Source: Mnemiopsis leidyi
Taxonomy: Eukaryota > Ctenophora > Tentaculata > Lobata > Bolinopsidae
Assembly (NCBI GenBank): GCA_000226015.1
Contig: JH154961.1
Coordinates: 67,412 to 131,411 of the forward strand
DNA length: 64,000 nucleotides
Reading direction: 5' to 3'
The notes under the pieces: model-generated
What the model was told of the DNA's origin: nothing
Database searches by the model: none
Seen by the model: only the letters and a program-made list of their open reading frames with translations
Shown here: positions 14,164-24,209 of the stretch, piece by piece
Position numbering within the stretch: position 1 is the first letter of the stretch
How the letters are laid out: each line of letters begins with the position of its first letter
Made by a program: the position numbers and the translations under genes

Positions 14164-15869
14164 TTATACAGCAGGATTTGTGTCGCCGTTAGCCTTGCTG
14201 TCCCTCTTCTTCGGCTGCCCCTTTTCGAACAGCTGATTAACTTGGAATTGTTCCTGAAATTTTGAATTGAGTTACGGAAACGTGCTTACTAGGATTTATG
14301 CCGATGATCAAAGCAGCAAAGAAAATAACTATGTGAAACTGGAACTGGACGATGTTTGGAACATAACTAAGTGAAACTGGGACTGGACAATGTTGGGAAA
14401 ATAACTAAGTGAAACTGGGACTGGGCGATGTTGGGAACATTGCTAAGTGAAACTGAAACTGGACAATGTAATGCTGAAGTGAAAGTAAAACTGGAACAAT
14501 AAAATTCACCTTTCTCATCTTGAATTGGACGTCACTTGGTACATCGGGTATAATGTAGGAAACAATGAACTTTAGCGCAAAACAAACGTGCTCAAAAGCA
14601 AAAGCAACCATCCACCTGAAAATCACAACATTACTTTTTGACTCTTGACCTTACTTCAATTATAAGTCTAATTAGCTTAAGCTTGTTTTGTTTTAATACA
14701 TCACGCGAATAACAATGATAAAAAGGATACCGATAACTACAACAATAGAGTGAGCGAAGTGACAATGCTTTGAAAAAAACGTAACGTATCTAAACTTTCT
14801 AGACTCACGGTTCATACGAGTTGTTCCCATCAGCGTCGGGTTGGAAAATGATGGATTTGCTTCCCTTTAAAGTAAAGGCCAAAATAAGAGAGTTGACAAC
14901 TACACCTACCATGTTGAGTAACTCCAGGATATACTGCCAGATTCCTGGGAAAATTTACATACAACTAAACAATTATGTTGGTGGTCAGAAGAGAATCGCA
15001 CAGATAATAAAGGCTTAAAATCTTCGTTTAATTACATCATTAGAGCCTCAAATTATTTGCATAATAGTAGTGTTGAAAGTATTAAAACAAAACATTAACT
15101 TATGGTAAATCAAACATTACAAAAATTCAAACATAATGGTATTTTCAATCGAGTGAGGAGGAAGAAAAAAGTTGAGGTTAAACTGACCAATATCCTCGGC
15201 GCGCTGTGCGATGTATCTCCTGTTTTTCCAGAGGATCCTGTACCCGTCAACCCTGACGTCCACCATGTTACAGATGAGAGCTACCAGGGGCGCGAGAGGG
15301 AAGACAGTGCCGAATAACATGATAATTCCATACATGATGCACTTCTCTGTGTACTCAGACAGGGTGAAATCCTGGGAGGGTGCTTGTTTAGCTGTAAACT
15401 ACAAGCTCGCTAATCGCTATGTTGTGGCTACTCACAGCTGGTTCTTGAAATGATAAAAATATTTCCTCTAGTGACTCAATCATTACCTTAACGTAACGTA
15501 ACTAACAATTGTTACTTAGGTACTATCTGATCACTGGTGAATTAGTTGACGGCTCTTTACTGAGTTAGTTATTAGCTATTAGATTGGTTACTATAAGCCT
15601 GTTGCAACTAATAGTACCAGTGACGATCACTGGGACAGACTATTGTGTGGTGTTGCTATATTGTGTGGTGTTGCTATTGTGTTACTATTGTGGTATTACT
15701 CACAGTGTCTCCAGGAATGAGCTTTCTGTCTTCCTCGATAATGTCAATAAGTTCTGTACTCTTCTCTGGCCCGGCGTTCACCGCTTCTACATTATCATTG
15801 TTACCTCTGGGTAGGACTCTGTGAACGCTCAATCATTAAAAATCAATCGACAAATAACTTACTTATGGC

Positions 15870-15921
<52 letters not shown>

Positions 15922-16398
15922 AGTAGAGAGAGAGAGTAGAGAGTAGAGTAGTAGAGAGAGAGAGTAGAGTAGAGTACNNNNNNNNNNGAGAGAGAGAGAG
16001 AGAGATATGGGAAGATCTTGGGACTATGACCGTTATTGGGTTATGCCCTTCAGAATGACGTATCTTTCGGAATTCGGGCTCAAAAGGGGAGCCGAATGCC
16101 GATATCCTCGCTGAACTTCATGGATTGCAAAACATTAACGTTGGTCAAAGTGATCAAATGTAATTTAAAAATCTTACCTGCTCTTGAAATTAGCGATTAA
16201 ACTAATGATGAATGGCAAGCACACATCCTTAAAGAACTTCGGCATCGGTTTCAATATTAGGAGCACGGCAACTTGCATAACCAGCATGGGGTAGCACAGC
16301 GGGTTCTAGGGAAGTGAACATAAGGTTAGGAAACAGACACAGACAGTTACAACCAGACAGAAACAAACATTCGCCCACAGACACACACACACACTCAC

Positions 16399-16477
<79 letters not shown>

Positions 16478-19400
16478 CAGACAGACACATTAAAAACAAC
16501 TCACCCCGTTACTATCCTCATATCCACAAGTGTCTTTCCAATTTTCGTTTCCGAACAAACCCCCAGTGCCTACTTTTCCAGACACGCCCTCCTGAGATAG
16601 AAGTTGAATAAGTAAAGGCATAGCCGAAGGAGAAGGAGGAATTGCCAGTAATCAACATTATAAAGAAATACTTAGGTATAAAAAAGTTGAGAAATAGCAT
16701 GCAGGCAGCTGCACTTCGTTTAATACTACCTTGAAGAAAGCGATGTAGATTAGTGAAGCGTAGTTGTTCACGAATTGGAAAGCAAAAAGTTTGATTATAA
16801 GGGCATCGTCGTATGCAGTTTGTGTCCTGTGGTTCTCCCAGTTGGTTAGGACATATGCTAATTTCTCATAAACCTGTGGAATGCGATTAGTGATTAGTGA
16901 ATTAAGTCACGTGACAAGTGAGAGAGAGAGAGAAAAAACTGGCCAATCAGAGAGCTACAATAAGCCAGGTGACACAATTAACCAAACTATAAGTAACTTA
17001 CAAAGCCGAGCAACATGATAGCAAGAGCGTTCAGAACGGAAGACAAGACTGAAGTGTAGAGGTCGTTTTTGTCTTTGTTCTCGGAAATCACAGATTCTGC
17101 AGTGGAGTTATCCAGGGTACTCAGGGTTTCGGCGGAAGGTGGAGGCACCAAGAACTGACCGGCATTAAACGCAGCTCGGAACACAATCACACCTGCGTGA
17201 ATGAATAGTGCGTCAGTAGGTAATGTGTGAATAGATAGTGCGTGAATAGGTAATTCGTGAATAGATAATACAACAAACAAAATTAATAAGTAAGGCTTGG
17301 TAAATATATTTTCTAGTGGTCCAGTCAGAAGTCCAAACCAAGGCAGTATTTGGGGGAGCCCCCCCCCCCCTCAGTATTTTCCGTGCTGGCACTTACCGAG
17401 AGTGGAGGCGATAACAAGGAGAACCATGAAGGCGATAGTAACGACGGAAAAGGAAATCTTCAAGTACAGTCGGTAGAAGGGGTAGTACCATTCCTCCTCT
17501 TCCGTGATCGGGTTCTTTCTCGTTTTACTGCCTGAAAGAGTAGGTCTGCATAAATTGTCGGCTGTCGGCATCAATAAAAATATAACAATTATGTCTAAGT
17601 GAAACGTCAAAATTGCTACATATAGCAGCTATAGTATGTATTTTAGACTGTTGGCGAGAACTGTGAAATGACTGGCGGTCATAAAGACAGACAGACAAAT
17701 AAACATGAAACAGGAATTTTAAGAAAAATACGGACATACAGACGGACGCTCAGACAGACAGACATACAGATATATCTTAAAGCAAGATCAAATATACAGA
17801 ATTTTAGCAGAAATTTAACAGAAAATTTAGCAGAAATGGCTAACCGTAAAACTGAGGTCTATCCGGCTCCAACTGTTCAAAGTTGCTGACATCCCACTCG
17901 TATTTCAAGGAATTACTGAAATTGTGGTATTGAAAGATAAAAGTTAAAGTTAAACATCTTGGGGATTCAGCAAGGGAAATTTAAAGATAAACTTTCCTGC
18001 ATGGTGACTGGTGTGTAATGAACTCAAGCAATTTCTGAATTACAATTAACAAGTTCTCGAAATGACAGTAACACTAGCCTACCTCCTTCGTTTCCACTGC
18101 TCGACAAATAACGTCCCCCAAATACAGAGAGCTAGAGAAAACCAAGGAGTGGCAGGATTGTTGAACACCGTGAACGCACTGTACAGCGCTGTCGTAACAG
18201 AAGCTTCTAGATCCTTCTCTCTGTAAGATAAGAATAATAAACAGACGCTTCTAGATCTTTCTCTCTGTAAGATAAGTTTAATAAACAGACGCTTCTAGAT
18301 CTTTCTCTCTGTAAGATAAGAATAATAAACAGACGCTTCTAGATCTTTCTCTCTGTAAGATAAGAATAATTGTTAATCACTCATTATTTCACTTGTTATG
18401 TGTCACATTGGCGAGCTTATATCACGCTTAATTTGTTATACCGGGCGACAAAAAGTATAGTGATAAAAACACGTTTTTTAAACGTACCATGAAGACTGAA
18501 AATTACAAGATGGAATTATTAGGGTCCTGGAGGATAGATTCGTTTTCACGGGGCATCTCAAAAACTCTACTTAAGAGGATTAAATTCAAGAGATCTGCAA
18601 TTGCATCTCTGTTAATTAGTTAATACTTTAATGAAAGTCTACAAAGATATCGAAAAACTTACAAGTCAATATTGCGGCCAGCATACATTAGCCCGTAGAC
18701 GAACACAATTATTCCAAATATGGTAGGCAGAATCAGCGTCATGATGTACAGTTCTGAAGAAATATTCAGTAAGTAGCAAAGGTACAGACTACAGGTGGAC
18801 CAACAATTATTGATCAACGATCGAGAAGTTAAGTGGGCAATGAGGTTATCGAGCAATGAGGTAATACTAATAGATTCTCGAAATTTGCGACCTTTCCCAG
18901 AAATACTGTTTATAATTAACAACTTCTCTACACCACATTGTCACTAACCAATCCAAGCGAAGTAGAATGCTATTTTTTCCCCGAAGTAGTTTCTTATTTT
19001 CCAGAGAGGTTGAAACTTGTACCAGAGTTTCCAACTGTCCCATAGTTCCTTCCTGGGATCTACAACTTTCTGAGAAAACAGGTTGGTTAGCAACCATGGT
19101 TGACTTGGTTAGCAACCCTGGTTGACTTGGTTAGCAACCCTGGTTGACTTGGTTAGCAACCCTGGTTGACTTGATTAGCAACCACGAAGGACCTGGCTAT
19201 CTCTTAGCAACCCTGGTTGAATTAGATAACAAAAACCTTTAACAAAAATCGGCGATTCTTTGCCCTGAACTTAGCGATCTGCCGTTTGATAATGACCCAC
19301 AGCAACAAACGAAACTAAATAACTACTTACAAACTCTCACATTAGTATCATGTTGCAATTCACCCGACACTAAATATATTGTATTACTGATAATACTTAC

Positions 19401-21319
19401 AGAGTCCTCGTCCACTTCTTTAAAAGCCCTCCTTCTGTGCAGGGTAGAGGGACGGTCGTGCAGGATAAACACGTCCGTGTAAACTCCTTTCAACTTTAGG
19501 TAGTTCAAACCTGGGGTATGTTGGTTACTTTAGTGGTTACTGTAATGGCGACTATTGGTTACTGTAATGGTTACTAACTTGGTTACTGTAATAATTACTA
19601 TTGGTAACTTAAATGGTTATTAGCGGTTACTAGTGGTTACTGTAATAATTACTATTGGTTACTGTAATGGTTACTAGTGGTTACTGTAATGGTTACTAGT
19701 GGTTACTGTAATGGTTACTAGTGGTAACTGTAATGGTTACTAGTGGTTACTGTAATGGTTACTAGTGGTTACTGTTATTGTTACTAGTGGTTACTGTTAT
19801 TGTTACTAGTGGTTACTGTTATTGTTACTAGCGTCTACTGCAGTGAAAACGAGTGGTAACCGTGACGGTTGCTCTATGGCTATGCACTAGGTTAGTGATC
19901 ACCTGATATTGTAACTAAATTACATATGCCTGTCAATTAATGATGAATCATTATTTAACAAGGCTTGCTTACAAGTTATAACCGACAAGATCATTTGAAA
20001 AGCCAGCTGTAGTGAAAATTATAAACCTCAAGGTTCAAACCAAGGAAGAATATAATTGTAAGGCCTGATGGGGAAAAAGTATTTTAACGATTTAAGTCTG
20101 AAAATTCCAAGGTTAATGTCAAAAGATCCACCCAGAAATAATGATACAGTAGATTATCCAATGTCCAGTTTTTTCCCAAAATGAAGTACAAATTAAGTAC
20201 GACATGCAGATCTGCCAATTAAATTTTGGCAAAACTTCAAACTCCGACAAAATAAGACCGATTAGAAACTGTTACTACCCTAACATAATTCCCACAATTT
20301 AGCAAGCTATCAGAAGTGACACTACCGGGTACATGCTATAAAGATAGACAAGTGTAGAGAACCGTATAAACAACTGCTTCATACCGCGAGAATTTATTCC
20401 CCGGACGGATTTGGATGTGCCACCTGAGACAAGGCATTCCTGATGAACAAATTCAGCTAGTACTATAGCACACAGTCGACACACCCAACTTCGAGTTTCA
20501 CAAAATTGCTAATTGCTATAAGCAGTCAGTTGGGCCACAAACATTCAAACAAGACAACAAGCGTCAAGACTGTTGTCACTCCGCTCGAATTCAAGTGAAC
20601 ATGTTTGTCAGTTGCACCGTCTGTATGAAGGCCAGCCTCACCTCGAATATTGATCCCATCTGAGGTATCCTTCTTCTTACTCACGTCAGTTCGTATCAGA
20701 ATGTGATGTGTCTGTGGGAACAATGTTATGACTTTAGCGGCCAAGATTTCATTCTATAAATTAAAGTTTGATAAATTTTAGACTTAGGATGGCAGATTGC
20801 TGGATCTGATGTTCTTTTAATTGCGATATGAATAAGGAGAAGCTACACGATAAAATATTTGAGTGATTTCTCAGAAATTGGATGGTGATTAGAGGAATTA
20901 AATACTTACCAGAAAAGATCTGAGAGATGACCTAAAGAAAGTATCCGGATCTTCAATTCCAGCGAATAGTTCCTTTTTGTCCCATCTGGAAAAGTTTTAA
21001 TGTAGTAAAGTGGTAAAGTAAGATACACCAGCTGATTCAAACAAAAAATTATCGCCATATTCACTCTTAAACCAATGTATAGTTGTTACAACTATAATTG
21101 TCCAAGTGCAGGTAACTTGCTATGTTCGTTTAATACGTCCTCTTGATCTAATAATACTATCGATTTCTCACGCCTAGTTCCCACGCCTAGGTAGTTAATC
21201 TGATCAACCTAGGTTATCTAGCCCCACCTGAAGGGAGCGGAAATGTAGTCCACTTCTTGATCAGTCTCGAAAAATCCCAAGATTTTATCGACAATACCAT
21301 CTTCACCTTCGTCTTCAAT
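14164..21319 (-). CDS. ANO: Anoctamin (TMEM16) constant membrane core, 18 exons
   Basis: Encodes the ten-helix membrane part of a calcium-activated chloride channel or lipid scramblase. Exons: 21319-21228, 20985-20910, 20711-20642, 19510-19401, 19069-18949, 18753-18663, 18220-18083, 17915-17845, 17531-17397, 17192-17002, 16873-16730, 16591-16505, 16305-16178, 15806-15704, 15371-15188, 14944-14809, 14615-14510, 14253-14164 (stop TAA). All phases agree and the sum is 2073 bases, or 690 residues. Family hallmarks in order: [79 protein letters not shown] and [20 protein letters not shown]. The LTNWENHRT segment places it with the ANO1-7/9 group, not ANO8/10. Acidic residues of the helix 7 and 8 calcium site are present (EYTE; VDVRVD), but the helix 6 glutamate is replaced (see findings). 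The core opens in phase 0 and has no dimerisation domain of its own; that comes from the upstream cassettes. Confidence 0.95.
14320..14475. repeat. Minisatellite in the last anoctamin intron
   Basis: About three imperfect copies of a unit near 48 bases, built on taagtgaaactgggactgga and atgttgggaa, lie between the last two core exons. Confidence 0.8.
15869..16005. repeat. GA-repeat with 10-base assembly gap
   Basis: A long ga/gagta microsatellite in an anoctamin intron is interrupted by ten Ns at 15978-15987. The true length is unknown. It lies between core exons 16305-16178 and 15806-15704, so no coding is lost. Confidence 0.95.
16378..16480. repeat. (CAGA)n microsatellite in an anoctamin intron
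   Basis: A tract of cacaca followed by about twenty gaca units lies in the intron of about 200 bases between core exons 16591-16505 and 16305-16178. The long Cys-Leu-Ser-Val open frame on the minus strand is only a translation of this repeat. Confidence 0.95.
17193..17280. repeat. Tandem repeat at the 3' splice site of a core exon
   Basis: About five loose copies of a 15-17 base unit of the form gtgcgtgaataggta begin at the acceptor of core exon 17192-17002 and run outward into the intron. On the coding strand each carries the ctattcacgc sequence that forms the real polypyrimidine stretch. Confidence 0.7.
18200..18370. repeat. 44-bp tandem repeat duplicating a 3' splice site and exon start
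   Basis: Four copies of a unit near 44 bases. The first overlaps the acceptor and first codons of core exon 18220-18083. On the coding strand every copy holds a full acceptor (tcttatcttacag) followed by agagaaagatctagaagc, matching the exon's own start with one or two changes. Three decoy acceptors thus precede the real one. Confidence 0.9.
19079..19215. repeat. 22-bp minisatellite abutting a 3' splice site
   Basis: About five copies of ttggttagcaaccctggttg plus two bases lie immediately upstream, on the minus strand, of core exon 19069-18949. They begin about ten bases from the acceptor. Confidence 0.85.
19522..19850. repeat. 22-bp minisatellite abutting a 3' splice site
   Basis: Thirteen or so copies of a ggttactagtggttactgta-type unit fill the intron directly upstream of core exon 19510-19401. 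They start about ten bases from its acceptor. Confidence 0.85.
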
Positions 21320-22106
21320 CTGCGGAGAGTCTGGGTTACAACCAAACAGACATTTTTACAAACGAACACGTGCCACTTTCATAAATTTCTTGGGTAACAA
21401 AACTTTATAACAAGGATGTTTTTCAGTAGGAACAATAGATTGTATAAGGGTTTTTGTTCTATCCAGCAATCAGAATTCAAAACTCCCAAACAAAAATCGA
21501 TGACATTGGCAGCCAAAAAGGAAAAGACAGTGCTGTAGATCTGCCGTCAAGTTTGGTTACTTAACAGCATGCCACGTGATGTTACGTCATGTCACGTGGT
21601 CTGACGTCGGAGGTTAAAATCTTGCGAAGTATTGGTGCAGAATTTTAAAACAGCGTTAAATCTTCGAATAACAGCGTGTAGCGAAAAGTATCAGCATCCA
21701 GCGAAAAACAAAGAAATCAAATTTTGTACATGATGAAATTTAGTTTTACTACAAATAAATACAAAACAGTCATCACACTGAATGTGATGGCTGGAAAGAT
21801 AATTTCTTGATCAGATATTCATTAAATTTATTTTACAGAAAAATATGTTTTGATACATTTGTTTTGGCAGTTTTGGATATACTTCATTCCAAGAAGGGTT
21901 GGTTAAACTTTTCTATGTGGCAGTGGGTATACAATTGCACGAGAAATTTTAGAGTAGAACCGTAATAGCAACATTAAATGAATGAATTAATAACACGTTG
22001 TAACACTTGATAACACGTGATTTTCACGTGCAAGTAGCACGTGTATTGATTATTGTGTAAACACCGAAGTAGCACGTGTAACTAGTGCAAAATCACGTGC
22101 TCTCAC
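21320..22106 (-). promoter_or_regulatory. Intron between cassette I and the core, dense in CACGTG
   Basis: This intron joins cassette I to the core. It carries about seven CACGTG palindromes: two at about 21572-21600 and five within about 90 bases at 22010-22100, the last beside the cassette I donor. For AT-rich DNA the hexamer is expected only once in several kilobases. Such E-boxes bind bHLH or bZIP factors in animals; a regulatory role here is inference. Confidence 0.4.
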
Positions 22107-24209
22107 CCGATGTCTATCCGGAACGACGTCTAAAGGACAGGAAATATGAAAGTCCTGAGCAGCCTCGACCAAACTCTGCCAGCCTCCCCCACTACAGTGT
22201 AAACATAAGATTTCTCCCTGCTCTTCATCTTCAAGACAGTCAGTCCGTACTCCTCTATCAGACCATCCTCGAACTCCCCCCTGAAGAGCGAGTCTGCGTG
22301 GGTGATGTGGGTGGTGCTATTCACCAGGACGATATCGGCTCGGGGGGACGGAGGAGGAGCCGGCACAGAGAAGGGGTTGTAGGTGGGGCTGAGGAAGGAG
22401 GAACACCGCATACAGACTAAGGGTGATCCGGTAGTCTGGGCACTCCGGTGTAGTCGGTGGAGGAGAGGTGAGGGAGGGAGACTGTTGGGAGGTGCTCTAC
22501 GTTGGTGAGGTGAAGTAGGCAGCTGACGTGGTGAGGAGGGAGGTCGGAGACTCAAACGTTTCCTGAGATCACCTTTTCTGGGGTTGTCTGGTGAAAAGCT
22601 GGTTACCGATCTTCTATGACAATGAGAGACCAGCCCGTCTCCATGGCAACTAGTCTTGTCTCCATGACAACCGTGTCTAGGTGAAGTCTCACTACCGGAA
22701 CTTGAAGTTGGTCGGTCCTCGTTTCCTGGTAACGGGACCTCCTTGCACGACAACGTAACGTCGTACTCCCTCGCTCTAGAAGACAAAACTCTTCGTCTTT
22801 TTGAGGATCTCCGCTCGTCCGGGGATGATATCGTGTCGCCGCTGCCGGAAATAACCGTTACGAGGTTGTTGTAACAGTTGGTAGAGATACGGTTATTAAA
22901 AAGGAATAAGTGATTAAATAACTACTGTGAGTAGAACTAGTAATTGGTACGAGTTGTAACTTTAAAAGACGGATAGGTTTGCTCTGTCCTTATCTTGGTA
23001 CAAACACAAACTAGTACTTGAAAACAATTACAATTAGAATTGATCTCAATTTGTAATGTCAGACTGCTTCTAAAATACAAAATGTAAAAAAACCATGTAC
23101 TGACCAATTCATGTCAAATTTCACAATCACCTAGATTAACAAAACGGCGGACACATGAGCAGTGAATATAAAAGGCATAACGTCATTTGATGACGCATGT
23201 ATTTACATCATTGGCTACAAATTGATGTTCACAATGACTTCAGAGAACGTTCTAGAGACTAGAGATACGAATATTACTGCTACTGCAGTACAATGCAGTT
23301 TTATTCCTCAATGGTCCATTATATACAACTACCGACTTAAAGACAATCCGACGAAGGTAAATAGTGACTGTATCCTTGGACCTCTAAGTTTCAACAGCAA
23401 TACTATGATGCTAAATATGCGTGTTCGGCTAACCACCGCTGCGTTTCAGTTAATTGACTTTGATGATCCATACCATGCCGATGCATGCAGATATGTTTTT
23501 AGTGACAATGAAGGAGATGTTCTACTTCAAGGACCGATAGAGAAGCTAGAAGTAAGGCATTGAAAGGACCAATTCAATTTGCAGCCATGACGATAAACAG
23601 GAGTGTTGTGCTCAAGAAAATAGGGAATATGTTGGGAAGCGGAAAATGGCCGTGAGCTCGCTGTATTTTCCATACGTAAAAGTTAAATGTTTTTTAAGTT
23701 ATAAGCACAGATCATCCTTATTGCTGCTGGCTGCAGTAAAGGTAAATCAGAACCATCTAGTTTGTTTCTTGCACTTAACTGCAAATAAAATTTACCGAGG
23801 ACCTGCCTCAGTGCCCAAAAGAAGCATCCTTACAATTTATATATACAATCAAGATTTGTGAGCTACCGCATATGTTAAGACTTTTCAAATCAACCGAAAC
23901 ACAGAAACTATTGGTAATTACATCATTAGTAATTACAATAATAGCACATAATTACAATAACTACCTCCGAAGAGTCTCGGTGGAAGACGTTTTACAGGAC
24001 TCAGACGTCCCCAAGAGCTCATTGAACAGCACGTCCGTAACAAGATGGTACCGCCCACGTGCAGAATCGCTCACAACTGCACGTGCAGAGTCACGTGGTA
24101 GCGATGACAAGCCGCTGCTAAAGGTCGGGCCGCGTGAGGGCTCACGCTGCTTTTTTTCATTGTGGAGAGTAGCACGTGGGGGATCACGCAGCAAGAATTT
24201 ACCGCTCAT
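22107..24209 (-). CDS. Anoctamin cassette I: dimerisation domain nearest the core
   Basis: Two exons, 24209-23965 and 22841-22107, joined in phase 2. The start is MSGKFLLRDPP, with an in-frame TAA 15 bases upstream. The first 250 residues are basic and Pro/Ser-rich, probably disordered, and include a RRSSKRRR cluster. The dimerisation domain follows: ADIVLVNS, then RGEFEDGLIEEYGLTVLKMK, then WQSLVEAAQDFHISCPLD. The donor at 22106 is phase 0 and leads to [10 protein letters not shown] of the core, giving a protein of about 1017 residues. Oddity: between SYVYTVV and WQSLVEA the frame breaks at a run of five G (plus-strand C 22196-22200). One more G restores both the domain and the phase sum of 981 bases. 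As written, cassette I cannot reach the core. Known family role: this cytoplasmic domain pairs the subunits of the dimeric channel. Confidence 0.85.
23162..23563 (+). CDS. Unrecognised 133-residue ORF inside a cassette I intron
   Basis: An intronless plus-strand frame from ATG to TGA lies within the minus-strand intron between the two cassette I exons. Composition is protein-like (mixed hydrophobic and polar, no repeats), with segments such as TMTSENVLETRDTNIT and FQLIDFDDPYHADACRY. No signal peptide, membrane helix or known motif is seen. It could be a nested gene, a processed copy or a chance frame. I do not recognise it. Confidence 0.3.
   Translation: MNIKGITSFDDACIYIIGYKLMFTMTSENVLETRDTNITATAVQCSFIPQWSIIYNYRLKDNPTKVNSDCILGPLSFNSNTMMLNMRVRLTTAAFQLIDFDDPYHADACRYVFSDNEGDVLLQGPIEKLEVRH

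Noticed and set aside
16306-16488. Minus-strand Cys-Leu-Ser-Val open frame
   Set aside because: It is the translation of a (CAGA)n microsatellite in an anoctamin intron.
6974-22200. Programmed frameshifting at the two G runs
   Set aside because: No slippery heptamer or downstream structure is evident, and opposite single-base changes in G runs are typical of sequencing error.
22085-22420. Plus-strand frame opposite cassette I
   Set aside because: It is antisense to a clear dimerisation-domain exon and has no motif of its own.
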